Shown here: positions 7,173 to 15,806 of the stretch, piece by piece
How the letters are laid out: every line of letters starts with the position of its first letter
How positions within the stretch are numbered: position 1 is the first letter of the stretch
Assembly: GCF_036898825.1 (NCBI RefSeq)
Contig: NZ_JARUND010000005.1
Location: forward strand, 1 to 49,114
Source of the DNA: Streptomyces sp. B21-083
Lineage (GTDB): Bacteria > Actinomycetota > Actinomycetes > Streptomycetales > Streptomycetaceae
Length of the DNA stretch: 49,114 nucleotides
Reading direction: 5' to 3'
Notes under the pieces: generated by a model
Database searches by the model: none
Seen by the model: the letters and a program-made list of their open reading frames with translations, nothing else
Told to the model about the DNA's origin: nothing
Made by a program: the position numbers and the translations under genes

Positions 7173-9721
7173 GCGGCCCCCTTCGCCATGTCGATGCCGT
7201 CGGCTGAGTTCTGCGCGGTGGCCTTGGGGGAGGTGTCGAGGAGCTTGAGGAGTTCGAGGCTCGGCACGTCCCATTGGACGGTTGCGCAGGAGAAACGGCG
7301 GTCTCGGATGATGCAGTGGCCGTGCCTGATCTCGCCGTCGGGCAGGAGTCCGACGGACTGAATCAGGGCGCGGGTGTGGTCGTTCTTCGGGAGGCCGAGG
7401 AGCTCGGCCAAGGCGTCCTGTTGGTCCTTGGTGGTGAGCTGGAAACCCGCGACGGTGGTCAACTGCTCGACCACGCCGACGAGTTGAACGAGGCTCTCGG
7501 GGTCCTGTGTGTCCAGGAGGAGCGACGTCGCCAGGGCGCGGCCCACTCGGGCGATGTAGGACAGGAACGAGGCGCCTTGCCGTGTGGCGGTGAGGACGTG
7601 CACCTCGGGGACGCACACCGCCTTGCGCAGGCCGCGCAGGTCTCGGCGGCCTGCGGTGGTGACCCCGTAGGCCAACATCGAGTGCATGAGGGCGACAGAG
7701 AGCCGTTGGAGCGGGTTCCACTCCTCGCGCGGCGACTCGGCGCCGGGCAGCGACAGGCCCGGCATCTGCACCACCCAGATTCCGGCCGAGGGGGTGAGCG
7801 GTTCCGTCTCGCCGGTCGGGCGCCCCATGAACGGGGCGCCGATCGCGTTACGGCTGAGCTCGTAGAGGGCCTCGCCGGTTTCCCGGGCGAGCTCGTCCTC
7901 GTCCTGGCGGAGGTACTCGATCACCTTCCACGTGGCGGGGTCACCCTTGGCGATCACTTCATTCGTGGCACGGGTGATCGGCGTCTCGGCGCCCCGGGCC
8001 CGCAAGTGCGGCGGTACGGCAATGCTGAGTTGCGCCGGCACCTCGACCTGTGCCATCTCGGCCCCCTCTTTGGCGAGGAGCTTGAACAGGTCGGCGAATC
8101 CAGCGAAGCGGGGCCCGGTCTCGACGAGGTGTGCGTTCAGCCCGTACGCCTTCGCCGCGGTGACCACGCCGCCGAGGTCGCCTTTGAAGTCGAGGGCGAG
8201 GCAGTATCCGCCGCGGAATCCGGCGTCGAGCATCGAGAGCATCATCGCCGTTGTTTTGCCTCGGCCCGAGCGTCCGATGTAGGCGGTTGTGGTCGCGTCG
8301 CCCCGGTCGCTGCCTGCGGTGACGTCGTTCCGGAACACTCCGGGGGTGCTGCCGGTCAGGTATCCGACGATGGGGCCGGAGTCGTCGCCGACGCGGGCGC
8401 CACCCCAGAACCAGGAGCCGGACAGGCCGGTGACGTCGCGGGTGTGGCCGAGGTCGGGCACCCGCAGTTGGTCGCCGGGCTGCGTTTCGAGCCACAGCTC
8501 GCGTTGTTCCTCCTCGCCGACGGTGACCTCGATCCCGAATCCGCCGTAGTGCGCAACGACGGCATCCACGCGGGCCCGCAGGTCGTCAAGGCTCTTGGTG
8601 CTGGTGACGACGAGGCGGGGGTGATCCTCGACGAGGGTCACGTCCTCGCGGCCCATGGAGAACTTGAGTTCGGCCATGGCGCCCTCGGTCGTCTCGATGT
8701 CGAGGCCCGGGTCTTCCGCGCTTTGCTTGGCCGCCGATCTGCGCTGTTCCTTGGCGACTTTGCGGACGTCGTCGACTTTCTTGATTGCCTCGCGCTTGGG
8801 CAGCACCTTGAACCGGACGCTTGCCTCGGGAGAGACAGGGAGTATCAGCGACGAGGCGTCGAGGCCGTCGAGCTCGTCCTCGTCGAGGTCGGGCACGTAG
8901 TTGATCTCGGACAGGACGCGCAGCCATTCACCGGAGCCGGGGCTTTCCATCACGGCCGGGAACCCGGGCATGGACAGGACCGACACCCATGCGGCGACGT
9001 CGCCGGACGCGCCGACGACGCGCAGGTGATCGGGGAACGGCAGGATGCGGCCCCGTGTCAATGAGGCGAGTTTGGCGCCGCTGATGATGCCGGCGTTCGC
9101 GGCAGGCAGGGGGGCGGCCCGGTGCTGTTCGCGCGAGATCATCCAGGCGAGCATCTCGACCGAGGCCGGTTGGGCTTTCCACGGGCTCGATTCGAGGCGG
9201 CGGCCGAGGCGGCGCATTGTGGCGTCGAGCTTGGCGAGCTCCTTGGAGCTGACGGCCGAGGAGGCGATTCCTAGACCTTCCTGCACTCCTCGGCGGCTGA
9301 TCTTGGCGGTCTGTCCGGTGCGCTCGGTGATCCGCACGCCGAGGAGGAGGTGACGGGAGTCCAGTCCGATTTGGTCGAGGCGCTGCACCCGTAGGTCTGT
9401 CCACGCGCGCCAGTCTCCCGAGGTGAACATGTCCTCGGCCTCGGCGGCGTAGTCCTCGGCGTGCAGCGGGGACCACATCACGCGGAGGTGGCAGTCGTAC
9501 CCCGCGAGGGTCCGGGAAAAGGCTGCGTCGGCCTGGTCGAGTTCGCCGTCTCGGGCCACGGTCGACATGAGGTCGGTGTTCGAGCTCGCGAGGACGTACC
9601 AGGCTTCGGCGTGGCCGTCGGTCACGACCAGGCCGTCCGCGAGGGCGACGTATTGCGGCGGGGCGGCGGAGCGGTCGCCGCCTACGCCGAGGAACGTCCC
9701 GATCCTCTGTGTGATCTTCAT
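7169..9721 (-). CDS. VirB4/TraE-like conjugation ATPase
   Basis: 850 residues. The ATG at 9721 (ATGAAGATCACACAG) overlaps the upstream stop as ATGA; the longer open frame upstream lies over another gene and is rejected. An N-terminal VirB4-like region (about 1-430) precedes the ATPase core with Walker A GRSGRGKTT at about 483-491 and LALDFKGDLGG shortly after. Downstream are LLLDTQDPESL and IRDRRFSCATVQWDVP near the C-terminus, typical of the VirB4 family. It should power channel assembly or substrate transfer at the inner membrane. Neighbours on both sides are membrane components in one operon. Confidence 0.88.
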   Translation of the reverse strand: MKITQRIGTFLGVGGDRSAAPPQYVALADGLVVTDGHAEAWYVLASSNTDLMSTVARDGELDQADAAFSRTLAGYDCHLRVMWSPLHAEDYAAEAEDMFTSGDWRAWTDLRVQRLDQIGLDSRHLLLGVRITERTGQTAKISRRGVQEGLGIASSAVSSKELAKLDATMRRLGRRLESSPWKAQPASVEMLAWMISREQHRAAPLPAANAGIISGAKLASLTRGRILPFPDHLRVVGASGDVAAWVSVLSMPGFPAVMESPGSGEWLRVLSEINYVPDLDEDELDGLDASSLILPVSPEASVRFKVLPKREAIKKVDDVRKVAKEQRRSAAKQSAEDPGLDIETTEGAMAELKFSMGREDVTLVEDHPRLVVTSTKSLDDLRARVDAVVAHYGGFGIEVTVGEEEQRELWLETQPGDQLRVPDLGHTRDVTGLSGSWFWGGARVGDDSGPIVGYLTGSTPGVFRNDVTAGSDRGDATTTAYIGRSGRGKTTAMMLSMLDAGFRGGYCLALDFKGDLGGVVTAAKAYGLNAHLVETGPRFAGFADLFKLLAKEGAEMAQVEVPAQLSIAVPPHLRARGAETPITRATNEVIAKGDPATWKVIEYLRQDEDELARETGEALYELSRNAIGAPFMGRPTGETEPLTPSAGIWVVQMPGLSLPGAESPREEWNPLQRLSVALMHSMLAYGVTTAGRRDLRGLRKAVCVPEVHVLTATRQGASFLSYIARVGRALATSLLLDTQDPESLVQLVGVVEQLTTVAGFQLTTKDQQDALAELLGLPKNDHTRALIQSVGLLPDGEIRHGHCIIRDRRFSCATVQWDVPSLELLKLLDTSPKATAQNSADGIDMAKGAA

Positions 9722-10281
9722 GCTTCCCCCTTGTGCTGTAGTGCTTTGCGGCCGTGGGCTTTCACCACGGCGTCGGGCCCGTACAGGCGCGGCCGTGCGT
9801 TCAGGCGCAGCGGTACGCCGGCACCCTGCGGAATGTCGTCGTCGCCGAGCCACCGCTCGACGAGGCCGCCGAGGACCGAGGAGGCGGCGAGGGTGTCGAC
9901 CTTCCCGCCCCACCGCGCGCGGCGGCTGATCCATTCGCTACGGGCCGCGGCGCGGCGTCCGCCGCAGATGATCGGCCGGTGCCCGAGGACGAGGTACCGA
10001 ATCCCGATCGACCAGTTGGTGATGTTCCATCGCCTGTCGATGCGGCGGCTGCGCTGCGTGCCGTAGACGACGGTCAGGAGCGGCGGCAGGAAGTACAGCG
10101 TGAACGTGATCCGGTTCGGGAGACCGAACACAAGCAGGATGGAGCCGGTCCACACGAGGTAGAGAGACAGGCCGAGGAGGAGCGCCCGGCGGGGGATGCC
10201 CTCGCCGAGGTCCATCCCGAGGAGTTCGTGTTGCCGGGTGTCGAGCTGGAAATGGTCGGTGTACGTGCGGCCTTGACGCAT
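9718..10281 (-). CDS. VirB3/PrgI-like membrane protein
   Basis: 187 residues. The ATG at 10281 overlaps the previous stop (TGATG). Two adjacent membrane helices lie at about 32-53 (ALLLGLSLYLVWTGSILLVF) and 58-75. They are followed by a basic cytoplasmic domain containing LVLGHRPIICGGRRAAARSEWISRRARW. Proteins of this design sit just upstream of VirB4 in Gram-positive T4SS operons and act like VirB3/PrgI, docking the ATPase to the membrane. The gene is coupled to virB4 by a 4-bp overlap, which supports that role. Confidence 0.7.
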   Translation of the reverse strand: MRQGRTYTDHFQLDTRQHELLGMDLGEGIPRRALLLGLSLYLVWTGSILLVFGLPNRITFTLYFLPPLLTVVYGTQRSRRIDRRWNITNWSIGIRYLVLGHRPIICGGRRAAARSEWISRRARWGGKVDTLAASSVLGGLVERWLGDDDIPQGAGVPLRLNARPRLYGPDAVVKAHGRKALQHKGEA

Positions 10282-10553
10282 CAGGCGGTCCCGCTGACCT
10301 TGCCCCACACGCCGGTCAGGAAGCCCTGTACGGCGTCGGGTGCCCAGATGATCGCGCCGACGAATACGGCGCCGACGGCGAGAGTGATCATCTTCCCCCA
10401 CTCGTCTTTGATGAAGAAGCCGACGGCCCGGATCGCGAGGAACGCCGCGAACAGGTTCCCGACGACAATCAAGATCCAGTCTTTGAGTTCGGCGCCCGTC
10501 GTGAGCGGGGCCGCCAAGATTTCGTGCGCTACGGGTGGGATGCGGTGTGCCAC
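10281..10553 (-). CDS. Small VirB2/TcpD-like membrane protein
   Basis: 90 residues. The GTG start is preceded by AAGGGGGAA, a strong ribosome binding site, and this is the first gene of the operon running down to 1647. Two hydrophobic segments (about 25-46 and 55-75) are separated by a short charged loop (KDEWGKM). The size and topology fit VirB2-like or TcpD-like channel subunits. The conserved 40-bp block with the ATGAC...CAT operator lies 40-80 bp upstream and probably controls this operon. Confidence 0.65.
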   Translation of the reverse strand: MAHRIPPVAHEILAAPLTTGAELKDWILIVVGNLFAAFLAIRAVGFFIKDEWGKMITLAVGAVFVGAIIWAPDAVQGFLTGVWGKVSGTA

Positions 10554-10591
10554 GGGTGTTCCCCCTTGAGTATTTGGCAGGCTGACCAGGA

Positions 10592-10631
10592 GTTATGACG
10601 GATGCTCATGTTTTGTGAGCTGGGGACATAC
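10592..10631. promoter_or_regulatory. Conserved intergenic block, copy 1 (ATGAC...CAT operator)
   Basis: The block contains the 15-bp motif ATGACGGATGCTCAT (10595-10609) followed by TTTTGTGAGCTGGGGACATA. Nearly the same ~40 bp recurs at 18351-18392 and 41369-41409. It lies in the gap before the T4SS operon that starts at 10553. I interpret it as an operator and promoter block. Confidence 0.6.
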
Positions 10632-10638
10632 GCACCCG

Positions 10639-11760
10639 TCAGAGGGTGCCGCCGCGCACGTCGGCGACTTGCCACCGCGCGGCGTCGGCGCTCGACACCC
10701 GGGTGAGCTCTACGCGGTAGGTCTGCTCGACCGTGCCCTCGCCGAGCGTCCAGGAGACGCGGGCGGTACCGGTCCGGTCGTCGCCGGTCCCCTCGTCGAC
10801 GGACCACGTAACGACGCCCTTGTACTCGACCCCTTCGGGGAGTGGCGGGACGCTCGCGCCGGGGGCGGTGACGGCGTCGGTGTCGCCGCCCGCGTAGGCG
10901 CGGAAGAACTGTTCGATGGTGCCCTCGGTCGAGGCCGCGAGCTCCTGATCGGTCTTGGTGGTGTTGAGGTCGGGCGCCTTGGGGCCCTTGCTGGGGATGC
11001 CGACGAGGCCGGGCTCCCCCGTGACGATGATCCGCCCGGCGGTCTCGACGACAGGCACATCAAGGCCCACCCAACGGGCGGGCGACTCGGGGGCCGCGGC
11101 CTTTTTCTTGTCCTTGCCGGTCGGCGCGGGCGCCTCGGTCTTGATCAGGACGTCTACCCGTACGCGGGCCTGGTGCTGACTGCCGGTCGTGACCGCGCCC
11201 GGTTGGGCGGCGAGTACGTCCTGACGGCCGCGCCCGTCCCACCCGATCGAGGTATCCGAGTTCTCGGGCATCACGGCGGCCAGGAGCGCGGCGCGGTCCT
11301 CGGGCTTGTCCTGGTCCCACGTGAGGTAGGCCCGGCTGAACCGGGCGGCGACGGCCTGCGCTTCGGCGGTCGGGTAGGTCGGCCCGGTCGTCACCTTGGG
11401 TGCGGGCGGGACGTCGACCTTGGGCGGGATGAACCACGCGCGAACGCCAGTCACGGCGGCGAGGATCAGCACCCCCCACACCAGGCCGCGGCCGAGACGT
11501 CGGGCGAACACGGCGCCGCTTCGCTCGTCTTGGGGAACCCACGGCGTGCGCGGTCCGGCCTTCCCGGTGGACTCGGCGGCCGGGGTCGGGGCGGCGCTCT
11601 TGTGCTGCGCGGCGAGCTCGGCGCCGGCACTCTCCCACGGGTTCGAGGGCCGGGGGTTCTGTGTCTGCGAGGGCACGGGTGCCGGCGCTTTCTTGCTCTG
11701 GTCCGGCGTGGGCTCCGGTAGCCCTGCGGCTTTCCGGAGCATGGTCCCAAGCGACGGCAT
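10639..11760 (-). CDS. TcpC/VirB8-like conjugal transfer protein
   Basis: 373 residues. The ATG at 11760 is chosen over an upstream in-frame ATG because GGGGGAGG lies 8 bases before it. A Pro-rich cytoplasmic N-terminus, one membrane helix (about 97-115, VWGVLILAAVTGVRAWF) and two extracellular beta/alpha repeats follow; each repeat begins with a helix like AQAVAARFSRAYLTWD or STEGTIEQFFRAYAGGD. Two tandem NTF2-like domains are the hallmark of TcpC-type VirB8 homologues of Gram-positive conjugation systems. It is separated from the downstream operon by the conserved regulatory block, so it may be transcribed separately from the 11761-11956 divergent region. Confidence 0.8.
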   Translation of the reverse strand: MPSLGTMLRKAAGLPEPTPDQSKKAPAPVPSQTQNPRPSNPWESAGAELAAQHKSAAPTPAAESTGKAGPRTPWVPQDERSGAVFARRLGRGLVWGVLILAAVTGVRAWFIPPKVDVPPAPKVTTGPTYPTAEAQAVAARFSRAYLTWDQDKPEDRAALLAAVMPENSDTSIGWDGRGRQDVLAAQPGAVTTGSQHQARVRVDVLIKTEAPAPTGKDKKKAAAPESPARWVGLDVPVVETAGRIIVTGEPGLVGIPSKGPKAPDLNTTKTDQELAASTEGTIEQFFRAYAGGDTDAVTAPGASVPPLPEGVEYKGVVTWSVDEGTGDDRTGTARVSWTLGEGTVEQTYRVELTRVSSADAARWQVADVRGGTL

Positions 11761-11956
11761 CCCCGCAACCTCCCCCAAGTCAGGGCGCATTGAGCGCATT
11801 GGTGATCGAGCCTATGCCGAGGGTGATCACAGCGTCAAAGAAATTCGCATGGCACATGCACCGGCTGTAGCCGTCCTGTGACATGTGGGCAGCGGGCGTG
11901 ATCACGGGCCGCTAGAGTGCGGCCCCATGTTGGGAACGATCGGGGGGGCATGACGG
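11761..11956. promoter_or_regulatory. Divergent promoter region with GTGATCAC palindromes
   Basis: This 196-bp gap separates the TcpC-like gene (minus) from the HTH regulator (plus). It contains two GTGATCAC palindromes, around 11822-11829 and 11898-11905, plus GCATG/CATGC and TGACATGT-like elements. It is a likely target of the adjacent tandem-HTH regulator. The assignment is inference from position and symmetry. Confidence 0.4.
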
Positions 11957-12382
11957 GTGCGCATACGTCGCGAGCGACTGCGCGAACTGCGCGCCCGGCG
12001 CCAGATGACGCAAGTAGATTTGGCCGAACTCCTCGGCTGTTCGCGGGCTGCGGTTTCGACATGGGAAACAACCGGCCACCCGCCTAGACCGGCGACTTTG
12101 CGCGAACTCGCGGAGTTGCTCGGCGTCGCCGTATTCGATCTTATCGAGGTCGACCTACTCGACCTAAAGGTAATGCGATCCGTTGCCGGTATGCGCCAAT
12201 GTGATATTGCCGAATTACTGGGCGTCCTCACCTCGACATACTGCGACGTCGAAACAGGCAGGCGCGATCTACCCGGCCGATGGGTTCCCATCATCTCTAA
12301 GGCTTTCGCCGTCCCGCTGAGTCTCGTACGAGGTCTATCTCCTAGCGCACACAAAGCAAGCGGCGGCGGTGCGGAAAGTTGA
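11957..12382 (+). CDS. Tandem XRE-type HTH regulator (141 aa)
   Basis: The GTG start follows a GGGGGGG purine run. Two consecutive helix-turn-helix units are visible: residues about 5-55 (LRARRQMTQVDLAELLGCSRAAVSTWE) and about 72-115 (MRSVAGMRQCDIAELLGVLTSTYCDVETGRRDLPGR). Each ends before a Cro/C1-like turn helix, so one chain may bind both half-sites of an operator. It is divergent from the conjugation gene at 11760 and convergent with the 12420-15096 genes, so regulation of transfer is the natural guess. The codon use contains more AT-rich codons than its neighbours. Confidence 0.8.
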   Translation: MRIRRERLRELRARRQMTQVDLAELLGCSRAAVSTWETTGHPPRPATLRELAELLGVAVFDLIEVDLLDLKVMRSVAGMRQCDIAELLGVLTSTYCDVETGRRDLPGRWVPIISKAFAVPLSLVRGLSPSAHKASGGGAES

Positions 12383-12396
12383 TCCGCACCGCCGCC
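12362..12396. terminator. Hairpin between convergent genes
   Basis: A perfect 14-bp stem (12362-12375 with 12383-12396) and 7-base loop overlaps the 3' end of the HTH gene. It can serve as terminator for the plus-strand gene and, read from the other side, for 12420-15096. Confidence 0.65.
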
Positions 12397-12419
12397 TCCT
12401 TCCCGACTTCTCCGCCCCT

Positions 12420-12809
12420 TTACTCCTTGGGTGCGTAATAGGTGCGCCATGACGCGGCGCACTTTCTCTGAATCGCATCCATCGCGGTTCCGGCGCCGCC
12501 ATAGTGGATGATCCCGAGCGGGTCCTCTCGAATAGCGGTCATCTTGAACAGATTTTCCGCGTGCGGGGCCAGGTCCCGCAGGAGCGCATTAGCCTGACCG
12601 TTACTGAGAGGTGGGACGGGAACCCGGTAGTGCCACCCTGCACCAACGAGCGCGGGGGCAATCTCGGCGTATTCTTCTGCGGCGTACATGCGCGCGGTCC
12701 CGTGCAATAGGTCGACGGAGAAGAAGGCGGCTCCACCCTCTGAGAGATCCTTACCGTTCTCGGGTAGGAGCTCACTCCGGAACTCGATACCTGTTACCGA
12801 GTCACCCAT
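12420..12809 (-). CDS. Hypothetical protein coupled to the coupling ATPase gene
   Basis: 129 residues. The ATG overlaps the stop of the preceding ATPase gene by 8 bp. The protein is soluble and mixed alpha/beta, with the notable stretches GGAAFFSVDLLHGTARMYAAEEY and NALLRDLAPHAENLFKMTAIREDPLGIIHYGGAGTAM. No family was recognised. Tight coupling to a TcpA/VirD4-like gene suggests an accessory to DNA transfer or recipient-side establishment. Confidence 0.65.
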   Translation of the reverse strand: MGDSVTGIEFRSELLPENGKDLSEGGAAFFSVDLLHGTARMYAAEEYAEIAPALVGAGWHYRVPVPPLSNGQANALLRDLAPHAENLFKMTAIREDPLGIIHYGGAGTAMDAIQRKCAASWRTYYAPKE

Positions 12810-15096
12810 TCTTGGCCTCTTCCGGACGCGCTTCGGCGGTTCCCTTTTTGGAACTCGCGTTGTTCTCTTCCTGCCACCTGCGCCATTCGCCGAGCCACTT
12901 AGCGAGCTCCTCCTCGGAGTAGTAGGAGGTCTGCCCGTCTGTGATTCCCTCGGGGGGCGTGATCCCTCGTGCGGCGCCCCGCTTGAAATATGTCCGGGCG
13001 GTGGACGCCTTCCACGGGAGGAATCCCTTTTCGTAGGCTACGGCGAGGCTGTACGTGTCGGGGAGCTGCTCCTCCTGGTCCTCGACGAGCTGGGGGGCGG
13101 GGGCGGTGCCGGCGCCTGTCGCGCCCCCTGTCGTGCCTGCTGTCGCAAGGACCCCTGTCGTGCCCTGTGAGCTGGAAGAACTCCCCGTGATCCCCCTCTG
13201 TGTCGGGACGGCGACACCGGCGAACGCGACGGGGCCGTGTTCGCCGCCCGGGAGGAACTTCGCGGTGGCCGCGGTGGCGTTCACCTCGACGAGGATCTCG
13301 GGCGTGATCCACGGTGCCATTTCCCCGCGGTCGAACCATTCCGGTGCGGGTGAGCATTGCGCGAGCAGGGCCCCGACTTCGGGTGTGATGTAACTCGGCT
13401 GGACCTCACGGACGTACAGGTAATCGGCGTCGGGGTCCTTTTGCTTGTCCGTGTAGGCGCCGCGCCCCTTGATTTTCGAGTCGAACCCGAGAACTGGTGT
13501 GCTCTGCCCGAATGCCACGCTCCAGGAAACGCGGTCCTGTTGGCCGACTGCGATACGTGTCCCGATCTGAGCGCGTTCCATGGTTCCGCCGAAAAATGCG
13601 TTGGCGAATTGCTGCGTGCCGACGACGACGCGATGATTCGATGATCGGCCTTGCAGGAGGATAATCGCGAGCCAGTCAAGGAAAGGCGGCGTTCCCTTTC
13701 CTTTTATCCCGTACCGCCACCAGCTATATGCGAGCTTGATGAGCGTCGGAAGTTCGTCGATGACGAGCGTCCGGGATACGAGCTGATTCCGCAATGCCGG
13801 ATCGGCTCCCTTTTCTGCTGCCGCCTCGGCCGCCATCATTGAGGCGAGGAATTCAGCAAACGCCGAGATGCACTCTCGCGTGGTTTTGTGGACGCGTACG
13901 CCCGAGAACCCTTCGGCTTCCTTGAGGCTGTTCCGCTTGGTGTCGAGAATGTCGATCAGTTCGCCATTCTGCCGACCGTGCACAACGGGAATATAGAGCA
14001 CGGTCGATTTACCGGAACCGGTATCACCGGCCACACCCCAATGTGGGGTAGCGGTCTGCGTCTGGATCACGGCGTCAACGATCGAATTACCTTCGATCGC
14101 CAATCCGAAGAACACCCGGAACGGGTCTCCGGTCGACTTCCACGGGACGTAGTCGGGGAGGACGGGTTTCGGCGTGGGCTTCGGCTTGATGGTCCACTCG
14201 ACGAAATGTTCCTTCGTCGTGCGCTCCCACCGGGACACCCATTCCCCGGGTACACGCTCCTCGATCACGCGCTCAATGGCGGCGACGGCCTCGGGGCCTC
14301 CCATCCATTTTACGGGCAGGCGCAGCACGATTCGGGCGTCATCGGCCGCCATATCGTCAGGTACCGAGAGCCACCGTTCCCGGGGTTCGGTCTCCTCCAT
14401 GCGGAGGACCTGACGGACCGCCACCCACACGCCGGGTCCGTAGATTTGTCGATCCGTCCACACAGGCGATACGCGCCACCATCCGAGTCCGGCCGGACTG
14501 GTGATAGCGGCGACAATCGCCGCCCCCGCGACGGCGATTAGGGCCCACTCGGTGACGACCGGCGCCCGCCACCATCCGTAAACGGCCAGGAATGGCGCTA
14601 GACGGGCCGCTGAGCGCGCGGCGCGCGGCCATCGGTGCCAGATAGCGCAGACCCTCCCCACGCCCCGCAGGGCGCCCCACAGCACCCGCACGGGAGCGGT
14701 GAGCGCGCGGGCCGTCCGCCGGGCCCGGCTGGTCTTGCCAAGGGACACGGTCGGCGAGGAGCTGCGCGACGTGGCGCCGAGCTCGGCGACGGGCGTCTCG
14801 GTCTTCTCGTCGTCCGGGAGCGGGGCGCCGGCACGCCACCATGTGGCCTCGCTGCGCGGCGTCCCGTTGAGCTCGCGGCCCGACACGTACCGCCCGATAC
14901 CTGCGGCGGCGTTGCCGAAGAACCGTTCAATGGAGCGGTTGAACTCGGCGCGTTCGGCTGGTGTCCCCTGATTGGCGAGCACAGCGACGACGACCATCAC
15001 GGCGAACAGTCCGCCGCTGCCGAGGCCGAGCGCGCCGCCGGGGATGTGGTCGAGGAGCTCGCGGGCGTCCGGGAGCTCCGGTAGAGCGGTTTGCAC
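12802..15096 (-). CDS. TcpA/VirD4-like FtsK-family coupling ATPase
   Basis: 764 residues from a GTG preceded by GGGGGAGGA. Membrane helices lie at about 28-42 and 164-200. A conserved RecA-like motor follows, with Walker A GDTGSGKST at about 357-365 and Walker B TLVIDELP at about 443-450, plus VVVGTQQFANAFFGG. The C-terminal ~100 residues are low complexity followed by a winged-helix/MerR-like module (YFKRGAARGITPPEGITDGQTSYYSEEELAKW). It should couple plasmid DNA to the VirB4-type channel. It is distinct from the TraB ATPase at 24182. Part of the Ser/Thr/Gly-rich linker (13111-13221) coincides with a three-copy DNA repeat. Confidence 0.85.
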   Translation of the reverse strand: MQTALPELPDARELLDHIPGGALGLGSGGLFAVMVVVAVLANQGTPAERAEFNRSIERFFGNAAAGIGRYVSGRELNGTPRSEATWWRAGAPLPDDEKTETPVAELGATSRSSSPTVSLGKTSRARRTARALTAPVRVLWGALRGVGRVCAIWHRWPRAARSAARLAPFLAVYGWWRAPVVTEWALIAVAGAAIVAAITSPAGLGWWRVSPVWTDRQIYGPGVWVAVRQVLRMEETEPRERWLSVPDDMAADDARIVLRLPVKWMGGPEAVAAIERVIEERVPGEWVSRWERTTKEHFVEWTIKPKPTPKPVLPDYVPWKSTGDPFRVFFGLAIEGNSIVDAVIQTQTATPHWGVAGDTGSGKSTVLYIPVVHGRQNGELIDILDTKRNSLKEAEGFSGVRVHKTTRECISAFAEFLASMMAAEAAAEKGADPALRNQLVSRTLVIDELPTLIKLAYSWWRYGIKGKGTPPFLDWLAIILLQGRSSNHRVVVGTQQFANAFFGGTMERAQIGTRIAVGQQDRVSWSVAFGQSTPVLGFDSKIKGRGAYTDKQKDPDADYLYVREVQPSYITPEVGALLAQCSPAPEWFDRGEMAPWITPEILVEVNATAATAKFLPGGEHGPVAFAGVAVPTQRGITGSSSSSQGTTGVLATAGTTGGATGAGTAPAPQLVEDQEEQLPDTYSLAVAYEKGFLPWKASTARTYFKRGAARGITPPEGITDGQTSYYSEEELAKWLGEWRRWQEENNASSKKGTAEARPEEAKNG
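13111..13221. repeat. ~100-bp CTGTCG repeat, copy 1
   Basis: Spaced CCTGTCG units (CCTGTCGCG, CCTGTCGTG, GCTGTCGCA, CCTGTCGTG) are followed by CTGTGAGCTG and ACTCCCCGTGATCCCCC, ending in GGCGACACC. It aligns over its length with copies at 38003-38097 and 45529-45633. It lies within the linker-coding part of the coupling ATPase gene. Confidence 0.5.
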
Positions 15097-15239
15097 TCCT
15101 CCCCCTCTCTGTCTCGCACGCCCGGTCGTACAGGCGTGCCGTAGTGATCCTCGCTCACGGGTGTGTCAGGGCACCGCCCCTTTCCCTGGCACAACGCGCG
15201 CCCGGCCCCTCCGGGACCGGGCGCGGGGCTGCGGGCGGG
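15097..15239. terminator. Intergenic gap with GC-rich hairpin
   Basis: This gap contains a hairpin GCGCCCGG/CCGGGCGC (15198-15224) placed just downstream of the flavoprotein stop on the minus strand, a likely terminator. The rest holds the upstream region of the coupling ATPase gene; I see no clear promoter motif. Confidence 0.5.
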
Positions 15240-15806
15240 TCAGGAAGGGTCAGGCGTCGGGAGGTTGTCGAGGGCGAGCTCCCACGGGTACGCCTCGACG
15301 TCGCCGTGTTTCGGGCGGTGGGGACGGAACCCGCCCTCGCCGCCGCCCTGGCCGTCGTCGAGGAGGACCATCACCCCGGCGTCGCGCAGGAACGCGACAC
15401 TGCGGGCGAGCGCAGGGTGTCGGGCCTGTGCGGCATTGAGGTACGGGAGGGCGACGAGGGGGAGGTCGAGGCCGATTGCCTCGGTGACCAGGCCGAGGGC
15501 GAGCGTGTCGCTTATGCCGGCGGCCCACTTGTTGAGGGTGTTGAAGGTGGCGGGGGCGACGAGGAGGGCGTCGGCGGCCGGGAGGGCGTCGGCCTGACTC
15601 GGGAGCTTGTACGTGTGCCGCACCGGGTGGCCGGTGGCCTCGCGCAGCTCGTCGAGCTCGCCCTCGGCGTCCTCGGTGGCCCACCGGTACGCCGAGGGGG
15701 TCAGGACGAGGCAGACGTCCCACCCTCGGGCCTGCGCGGCGCGGATACCGGTACGGACGTGGCGGGCGGGAGGGGCGGCGCAGGTGATCAGATACAGGGT
15801 TTTCAC
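15240..15806 (-). CDS. HFCD-family flavoprotein
   Basis: 188 residues. The GTG at 15806 overlaps the stop of the regulator gene upstream (GTGA). The sequence has the Rossmann-like start TLYLITCAAPPARHVR and the diagnostic segment LLVAPATFNTLNKWAAGISD around residues 78-97, as in PPC-decarboxylase/EpiD-type flavoproteins that bind FMN. In Streptomyces such stand-alone flavoproteins are often paired with an XRE-TPR regulator, as here. Substrate unknown. It could be an FMN-dependent decarboxylase or a redox sensor partner of the regulator. Confidence 0.8.
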   Translation of the reverse strand: MKTLYLITCAAPPARHVRTGIRAAQARGWDVCLVLTPSAYRWATEDAEGELDELREATGHPVRHTYKLPSQADALPAADALLVAPATFNTLNKWAAGISDTLALGLVTEAIGLDLPLVALPYLNAAQARHPALARSVAFLRDAGVMVLLDDGQGGGEGGFRPHRPKHGDVEAYPWELALDNLPTPDPS